Assembly (NCBI GenBank): GCA_023257035.1
Contig: JALRDI010000164.1
Location: 1 to 7,282, forward strand
Origin: Ilumatobacteraceae bacterium
Lineage (GTDB): Bacteria; Actinomycetota; Acidimicrobiia; Acidimicrobiales; Ilumatobacteraceae
DNA length: 7,282 bases
Direction of reading: 5' to 3'
The notes under the pieces were generated by a model that made no database searches, was not told the origin of the DNA, and saw nothing but the letters and a program-made list of their open reading frames with translations. A program made the translations under genes and the position numbers. Position 1 is the first letter of the stretch, and every line of letters begins with the position of its first letter. This document shows positions 1-4,235 of the stretch, one piece after another.

Positions 1-785
1 GCGCGGCTCGGCTCCAGCGTCGCCGTTTTGCGGGCGAGGTTCTTGCAGTTGACTCTCCGCAGGGCAGGTTCTCTGATGGGGCGGCAGAGATCACTGGTCG
101 CAGGTTGGAGGGGGTTGACGCCCTCGGAAAGCACCTTTTCCACCGTTGGGAAGGTGACCTCACCGTGCATATACATCTCGGGCTGTTCGGAAAATTCAAA
201 GTGTTCACTGACTTGGAGAAAGCGCCTGCTCCGTCTGAGGGAACCCGTATGCGGTGGCTTGGTCACACGGGGGCGATGTACCTGTCGGGGCCGACCGCGT
301 GCGAGATCATTAGTTCTGAGCAAGAAGAAGAACTTCGAAACCGCATTGGGCCGGACCCACTTACGGTTCGAAAGGGCGACCTCGACCGAGTCAAGGCTTC
401 ACTCGCTCGTCGATCGACCCCAATTGCCCAGGTGCTGCTTGATCAGGCAGTCGTCGCTGGCATTGGGAATGTGTACCGAGCAGAGTTCTGTTTTCTGGCC
501 GGACTTGACCCTCGAACTCCGGCTCGTGAAGTTAACGGGGACACAGTCGAGCACATTTGGAATCTCTCAATCTCGCTGATGAAAGTCGGAGAACGCATCG
601 GCCGGATTGTGACGGTTGACCCCGCTGAAGTTGGTGCGAAAAAACCCGGTGATCTCCGACGGGGCAATCGTCTCTATGTGTACAAGCGGGCTGGACAACC
701 ATGCCGGCGTTGCGCAACTCCAGTCATGTCAACCGAGCTTGCGAACCGTCGGGTCTGGTGGTGCCCGACCTGCCAGCCATCCTGA
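1..785 (+). CDS. nei2: Nei2-type Fpg/Nei DNA glycosylase (5' partial)
   Basis: This is a bifunctional DNA glycosylase/AP lyase of base excision repair that removes oxidised bases. The reading frame is open from base 3, and the first visible residues (ARLQRRRFAG, then SPQGRF) match the N-terminal part of mycobacterial Nei2. About ten codons are missing, including the catalytic Pro2-Glu3. Visible landmarks in order are GKHLFHRW with the conserved beta-clamp lysine, HIHLGLFGKF, the helix-two-turn-helix segment GIGNVYRAEFCFLAGLDPRTP near bases 456-520, and a C-terminal zinc finger of the form CX2CX16CX2C ending at the stop. The ATG at 105 is internal to the conserved domain, so it is not the start. 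The gene converges with the VOC gene, with 12 bp between the stops and no intrinsic terminator visible. Family assignment is strong. The Nei2 subtype rests on remembered similarity to the mycobacterial protein. Confidence 0.93.
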   Translation, partial: AARLQRRRFAGEVLAVDSPQGRFSDGAAEITGRRLEGVDALGKHLFHRWEGDLTVHIHLGLFGKFKVFTDLEKAPAPSEGTRMRWLGHTGAMYLSGPTACEIISSEQEEELRNRIGPDPLTVRKGDLDRVKASLARRSTPIAQVLLDQAVVAGIGNVYRAEFCFLAGLDPRTPAREVNGDTVEHIWNLSISLMKVGERIGRIVTVDPAEVGAKKPGDLRRGNRLYVYKRAGQPCRRCATPVMSTELANRRVWWCPTCQPS

Positions 786-797
786 GATATTCGGTTG

Positions 798-1175
798 CTA
801 TGGCTCTGAATTGAGTGGTTTTGCAAAGCTGATGTCGTGGCCAGTGGGGTCAAAGATTGCGAAATATCGCTCACCCCACGATGCGTTAGTTGGCTCAGTC
901 TGTGGAGTGAGTCCAGCTGCGACTGCTTGGTGATGGAGATCGTCGACGTCATCGACGTGAAAGATGACGCGTCCCCAAGTTGTGTTGATGACGTTGTCGG
1001 TGGATCGCAAGATGAGGTTCACGTGAGGACCGTTTGGTTCGATTGACATGGTCGTGAACTCGGAGTCGTCACCACCAAACGACAGCGTGAACCCAAGCGC
1101 TGAATAAAACGAAATCGACGCTGCCATGTTGGTGGCAGTGAGCGTGATGGCATCGATCGATCGAATTTTTGTCAT
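798..1175 (-). CDS. VOC-fold (glyoxalase/bleomycin resistance-like) protein
   Basis: A small cytosolic protein of 125 residues with the vicinal oxygen chelate fold. The two beta-alpha-beta3 halves are visible: ITLTATNMAASISFYSALGF at residues 10-29, the strand around HVNLIL (51-56), then VIFHVDDVDDL (70-80) and GERYFAIFDPTGHDISF (101-117). The usual metal ligands look replaced: the first-strand His is Ala9, the middle Glu/His position falls on Asn53, and the last-strand Glu is Ser116. A metal-dependent lyase role is therefore doubtful, and binding or sequestration is possible. I chose the ATG at 1175 because the fold begins right there. The frame stays open to an ATG at 1289, but that upstream stretch is Arg/His-rich, has no VOC features and spans the divergent spacer with cofE. 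No clear Shine-Dalgarno is seen. The substrate cannot be inferred. Confidence 0.85.
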   Translation of the reverse strand: MTKIRSIDAITLTATNMAASISFYSALGFTLSFGGDDSEFTTMSIEPNGPHVNLILRSTDNVINTTWGRVIFHVDDVDDLHHQAVAAGLTPQTEPTNASWGERYFAIFDPTGHDISFAKPLNSEP

Positions 1176-1212
1176 CAGTTCTTGTCTAGCAGTGGCAAAT
1201 TGCACATGTGGA

Positions 1213-1235
1213 CGTGAGGCCGAAAGTGCCTCACG
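1213..1235. promoter_or_regulatory. Inverted repeat in the VOC/cofE divergent spacer
   Basis: The arms CGTGAGGC (1213-1220) and GCCTCACG (1228-1235) are perfect 8-bp reverse complements with a 7-base loop, CGAAAGT. The repeat sits between the divergent starts at 1175 and 1288, so it could be an operator serving both genes or an RNA hairpin in a leader. A TANNNT-like box, TAACTT at 1256-1261, lies downstream toward cofE and could be its -10 element, but no convincing -35 is seen. The dyad is observed. Its function is inference. Confidence 0.45.
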
Positions 1236-1287
1236 CGAGCGGGTTCGATGGTGCCTAACTTTGTTGTGAGCCGCTACCGTTTGCCGC

Positions 1288-2049
1288 ATGTCGTTTGACG
1301 GTTCAATCCGTATCTGGCCAGTTTCTGGTTTGCCTGAAATTGAGGTTGGCGCCGACCTTGCTAGGATGATTCACGCTCAGGCGGTCGCGGCCGAAACACC
1401 GATTGCAGACGGCGACATCGTCGTTGTGACATCAAAGATTGTGTCAAAGGCTGAGGGTGCGATTATTGAACTCGCAGACGTGACGCCGTCAACATTTGCA
1501 GAAGAATGGTCGCAACAATGGGAGAAAGATCCTCGGGTTGTTGAGATCGTGCTTCGTGAGAGTCGGCGCATTGTCCGGCAGCTCGGTCCTGTGCTCATTA
1601 CTGAAACCCACCACGGCTTCGTCTGCGCAAATTCAGGTGTCGATCAGTCGTCTAGCGGGGCTCATGACCGAATCGTTGTCCTTCCAAAAGATCCGGATGC
1701 TTCTGCCCGGAGACTGCGCTCTCGGTTTGCTGACCTTGGTGTGAATGTTGCGGTGCTCATCAGCGACACCTTCGGCAGGCCGTGGCGCGAAGGGCAAACC
1801 GATATCTGCGTGGGGCTCGCCGGAATGCATTCGATGCGTTCATACATCGGCGAGGTTGATCCGCATGGCCATGAGTTCAAGGTCCAAGAGCTGTGCGTTG
1901 TTGATGAAGTGACTGCGGCCGCAGAACTGGTCAAAGGAAACACTTCGCGGATTCCGGTTGCAGTGGTAAGCGGTATCGACTTCGAATTTGATGATGATGC
2001 GACGATGGCGCCAGTGCTTCGAGATATCTCCCGTGACCTTTTCCGCTAG
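1288..2049 (+). CDS. cofE: Coenzyme F420-0:L-glutamate ligase (CofE)
   Basis: This enzyme adds L-glutamate residues to F420-0 using GTP, the last stage of coenzyme F420 synthesis in the cytosol. The 253-residue length fits the single-domain CofE family. Diagnostic segments are VVTSKIVSKAEG (46-57), HGFVCANSGVDQSS (109-122), LPKDPDASARRLR (132-144), ISDTFGRPWREGQTD (158-172) and VDEVTAAAELVKG (205-217). In mycobacteria the homologous FbiB carries a C-terminal nitroreductase-like domain; that domain is absent here, because the frame stops at 2049 and a different gene follows. The ATG at 1288 is the first start before the conserved N-terminus, although no Shine-Dalgarno is obvious. The gene lies divergent from the VOC gene and 27 bp ahead of a 2OG oxygenase gene, with no other F420 gene visible. 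F420 capacity supports an actinobacterial or similar host. Confidence 0.93.
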   Translation: MSFDGSIRIWPVSGLPEIEVGADLARMIHAQAVAAETPIADGDIVVVTSKIVSKAEGAIIELADVTPSTFAEEWSQQWEKDPRVVEIVLRESRRIVRQLGPVLITETHHGFVCANSGVDQSSSGAHDRIVVLPKDPDASARRLRSRFADLGVNVAVLISDTFGRPWREGQTDICVGLAGMHSMRSYIGEVDPHGHEFKVQELCVVDEVTAAAELVKGNTSRIPVAVVSGIDFEFDDDATMAPVLRDISRDLFR

Positions 2050-2076
2050 TCAGCCTCGCCAACGACTTGCTGGTCG

Positions 2077-2835
2077 GTGAGCGCGCAAGCATTGGTAGTT
2101 GCGTGCAAAACTGATGACGTGAAACTCGCTGATGCGTATCCAGTTGGCGAACAACTTGCCGACGACCCAATTGTCTGGGTGATCGACGACTTTCTCAGTT
2201 CGGAAGAACGCGCTCACGTCATCGAAATCGCTGTGCCGCGACTCGAGGAAGCAAAAGTCACCTCAACGAGAGTGAATACAACATCTGCTGCCCGAACAGG
2301 TTCGGTGGCATGGGTGCGGTACGCCGACTCGCAGCAGGTTCAGAACATCATCCATCGGGTGAGTGACCTCGTCGATATTCCGCCACATCACGCCGAGTCG
2401 ATGCAGGTCGTTCATTACGCCGAGACGCAGGAGTACCGCCCACATTTTGACGGATGGGATCTGCGGACTGAAAAAGGTCGCTTACGAACCCAAAACGGTG
2501 GTCAACGTGTGCTTACCGCTCTCATGTACTTGAACGAAGTTGCTGGCGGCGGTGGAACCATTTTCCCCAAACTTGATCTTGAGGTTGAAGCTAAGCCGGG
2601 CCGCCTGGTCATCTTCCACAACATTGAAGATGAGGCAACGAACCTTCACCCGAATTCCCTCCACGGTGGTATGCCGGTTGGAGATGGAGAAAAGTGGGCG
2701 TGCAATCTGTGGTTCAGGGCAAAGCCGTATAAGGCGGCTGGAAATCGAGGTTCGAAGCCGGTTGCGTCGAGCAGCCGAACGGGTGGAGGACAGGCCGGAA
2801 ATCGTGCCGCTCGGCGTCGTTCAAAGAAGCGTTAA
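2077..2835 (+). CDS. Prolyl 4-hydroxylase-like 2OG-Fe(II) oxygenase
   Basis: A non-haem iron, 2-oxoglutarate-dependent dioxygenase of the P4H family, probably hydroxylating a protein or peptide side chain. The double-stranded beta-helix motifs are complete: Fe ligands His123 and Asp125 in YRPHFDGWD, the strand GGQRVLTALMYLNEV (141-155) followed by GGGGTIFP, the distal His196 in NSLHGGMPV, and Lys206 in GEKW, the expected 2OG carboxylate contact. No signal peptide is seen, so it is probably cytosolic. The GTG at 2077 gives 252 residues. The GTG at 2119 is a plausible alternative start, and neither has a clear Shine-Dalgarno. Residues 222-252 form a Gly/Ser/Arg/Lys-rich basic tail ending RRRSKKR, outside the catalytic fold and likely disordered. 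It probably shares a transcript with cofE. The substrate is unknown; proline or lysine in a protein is the family expectation only. Confidence 0.88.
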   Translation: MSAQALVVACKTDDVKLADAYPVGEQLADDPIVWVIDDFLSSEERAHVIEIAVPRLEEAKVTSTRVNTTSAARTGSVAWVRYADSQQVQNIIHRVSDLVDIPPHHAESMQVVHYAETQEYRPHFDGWDLRTEKGRLRTQNGGQRVLTALMYLNEVAGGGGTIFPKLDLEVEAKPGRLVIFHNIEDEATNLHPNSLHGGMPVGDGEKWACNLWFRAKPYKAAGNRGSKPVASSSRTGGGQAGNRAARRRSKKR

Positions 2836-2855
2836 CGACACGATCTCAGAATTTA

Positions 2856-2871
2856 TTGCTCAGATGAGCAA
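2856..2871. repeat. 16-bp palindromic element upstream of proV
   Basis: TTGCTCA (2856-2862) and TGAGCAA (2865-2871) are perfect 7-bp reverse complements separated by GA. It begins 20 bases after the oxygenase stop codon. No run of T follows on the plus strand, so a simple intrinsic terminator is not supported. An operator or a hairpin at the mRNA end are both possible. Confidence 0.5.
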
Positions 2872-2916
2872 CGAATAATGGCGCCGTGGGCTCAAACCGA
2901 CTATGGTCGTATGCGA

Positions 2917-2933
2917 GGTCGCTTTGAGTGACC
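2917..2933. repeat. Short dyad upstream of proV
   Basis: GGTCGCT (2917-2923) pairs with AGTGACC (2927-2933) across a TTG loop, with one G-T mismatch or wobble. It lies about 95 bases before the proposed proV start and could be a regulator site or a leader hairpin. A dyad this short can arise by chance. Confidence 0.3.
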
Positions 2934-3026
2934 CCAAGTGAGCGCACAGGTCCGGAAGTCAGGGCTAGAGCGTTCCTCGGGAGTTGCTTGGCGTTTTGGT
3001 GGCCCAAGCCGACATATATCAACATC

Positions 3027-4235
3027 GTGACTGGAACCATCCGCCTAGAGGGCGTGTACAAAATTTTCGGGGAACAACCGCGTGGTCGTGCCCTTGAGTT
3101 GGCGCAGGCCGGCCATTCAAAGACCGAAATCCAAGCGTGGACCGACCACGTGGTCGGACTCGCTGATGTGAACGTTGACATTCGCCAAGGCGAACTCTTC
3201 GTGATTATGGGCTTGTCAGGATCGGGTAAATCGACCGCTATCCGAACTGTTAACAAGTTGCACTCCGTGACGACGGGCAGCGTGTGGGTCGATGATGTTG
3301 ATATCCAAACGCTGTCTGGTCGTGCCTTGCAGGCTGTGCGTCGTGAGAAGATGGGAATGGTGTTTCAACACTTTGCGCTGTTCCCGCACCGAAATGTCAT
3401 CGACAACGTTGCATATGGCCTCGAAGTGCAAGGCGTCGAGAAAGGCGAGCGTCTTTCTTCGGCGATGGAAGCGCTCTCGCTTGTTGGCCTTCAGAGATAT
3501 GCGACTTCGATGCCTTCTCAACTGTCCGGTGGAATGCAGCAGCGAGTTGGTCTCGCTCGAGCGCTTGCAAGCGACCCTTCGATTTTGTTGATGGACGAGG
3601 CGTTCAGCGCCCTTGACCCGTTGATTCGTCGCCAGATGCAGGACGAATTGATGGCGATTCAGAAGCAACTTAAAAAGACGATCCTGTTCATCACCCACGA
3701 CCTCAACGAAGCCCTTCGCATTGGAGATCGTGTGTGCATCATGCGTGGCGGACGAGTTGTGCAAATCGGTACGCCTGAAGAAATCCTCACGAAGCCAGCG
3801 TCTGGTTACGTCGCAGAATTTGTTCAAGACGTTGATCAGGGACGCGTCATTGAGGTGCAAGAGGTCATGGTTGAACCGAAGCCGATTGCGGCGACGGACT
3901 CGCTTGCGCAAGCGCTTCGCTCAATTGAGGATCGGGCCGGCGTATTCGTCCTAAACGCATCTGGCGCCCCAGAAGCACTACTAACAGTTGCTGACGGGCT
4001 CGAGGCTCTCGAACGGGGAGCGACAACTGTCGGCGAAGCATTACGCACCGACTTTGAACGTTGTGAGCCTCGCCAAACCCTAAATGAGGTCTACGCCCAC
4101 GCCGGACGCGGCCTGCCAATTGCTGTCGTTGAAGACGGAAAATTGGTCGGAAACCTCGACCCACGCCACATTATGGAAGAACTTGGTCGAGTCGAATCCT
4201 TGATTGACAGTTTCGAGCGGGAGGTCTTCCTGTGA
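3027..4235 (+). CDS. proV: Glycine betaine/proline ABC transporter ATPase (ProV/OpuAA type)
   Basis: The cytosolic ATPase subunit that powers uptake of glycine betaine or related osmolytes. With the GTG at 3027 it has 402 residues, the usual ProV length, and begins with the family N-terminus IRLEGVYKIFG. Visible are Walker A GLSGSGKST (62-70), Q-loop Gln114 in MVFQHFALFP, signature LSGGMQQRV (166-174), Walker B ILLMDE (186-191), the DPLIR segment and switch His224. The C-terminal region (about 288-385) resembles the tandem CBS pair that senses ionic strength in OpuA, though it is divergent. The frame opens earlier to a GTG at 2928, but those 33 extra residues have no family match and cover the likely promoter. 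The stop overlaps the proW start by four bases, implying translational coupling. Transporter type is secure. Substrate is inferred from the family and from ProX. Confidence 0.95.
   Translation: MTGTIRLEGVYKIFGEQPRGRALELAQAGHSKTEIQAWTDHVVGLADVNVDIRQGELFVIMGLSGSGKSTAIRTVNKLHSVTTGSVWVDDVDIQTLSGRALQAVRREKMGMVFQHFALFPHRNVIDNVAYGLEVQGVEKGERLSSAMEALSLVGLQRYATSMPSQLSGGMQQRVGLARALASDPSILLMDEAFSALDPLIRRQMQDELMAIQKQLKKTILFITHDLNEALRIGDRVCIMRGGRVVQIGTPEEILTKPASGYVAEFVQDVDQGRVIEVQEVMVEPKPIAATDSLAQALRSIEDRAGVFVLNASGAPEALLTVADGLEALERGATTVGEALRTDFERCEPRQTLNEVYAHAGRGLPIAVVEDGKLVGNLDPRHIMEELGRVESLIDSFEREVFL
3142..3157. repeat. Perfect 16-bp palindrome inside proV
   Basis: CCGACCACGTGGTCGG is identical to its reverse complement, with the core CACGTG. 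It lies over codons 39-44 of proV, 115 bases after the start, and encodes a poorly conserved stretch before Walker A. It could be an intragenic operator or coincidence. Confidence 0.45.
4219..4224 (+). promoter_or_regulatory. Ribosome binding site of proW
   Basis: GGGAGG lies within the last codons of proV, seven bases before the proW GTG at 4232. It supports that start over later ones, and with the GTGA overlap it indicates coupled translation of ATPase and permease. Confidence 0.7.

Larger units (their letters stand above)
2836..3026 (+). promoter_or_regulatory. Upstream region of proVWX
   Basis: This 191-bp non-coding spacer must hold the signals for the transporter operon unless transcription reads through from the oxygenase gene. 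It contains two dyads (2856-2871 and 2917-2933). An AT-rich block, CATATAT at 3013-3019, ends eight bases before the proV GTG in an otherwise GC-rich stretch and could be a -10 region. The candidate -35 sequences upstream (TTGCTT at 2984, TTGGCG at 2988) have poor spacing. No Shine-Dalgarno is visible before the GTG at 3027. The promoter location is inference. Confidence 0.35.

Noticed and set aside
28..579. 183-codon plus-strand ORF overlapping nei2
   Set aside because: It is in another frame, and the overlapping frame shows clear Nei2 motifs. Its protein is Arg/Ser-rich and resembles nothing.
780..800. Bidirectional terminator between nei2 and the VOC gene
   Set aside because: The stops are only 12 bp apart, and no hairpin with a T-run is visible on either strand.
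1176..1289. N-terminal extension of the VOC protein to an ATG at 1289
   Set aside because: The added residues are Arg/His-rich without VOC features, and the stretch would fill the divergent promoter spacer up to and overlapping the cofE start.
1864..1873. ATGGCCAT palindrome in cofE
   Set aside because: It is only 8 bp, within conserved coding sequence, and expected by chance.
2928..3026. N-terminal extension of ProV from the GTG at 2928
   Set aside because: The 33 added residues do not resemble ProV N-termini. The start at 3027 gives the usual family length and start motif.
3216..3911. 231-codon minus-strand ORF opposite proV
   Set aside because: It lies antisense to conserved ATPase motifs, and its Arg/His/Asn-rich composition is typical of shadow frames.
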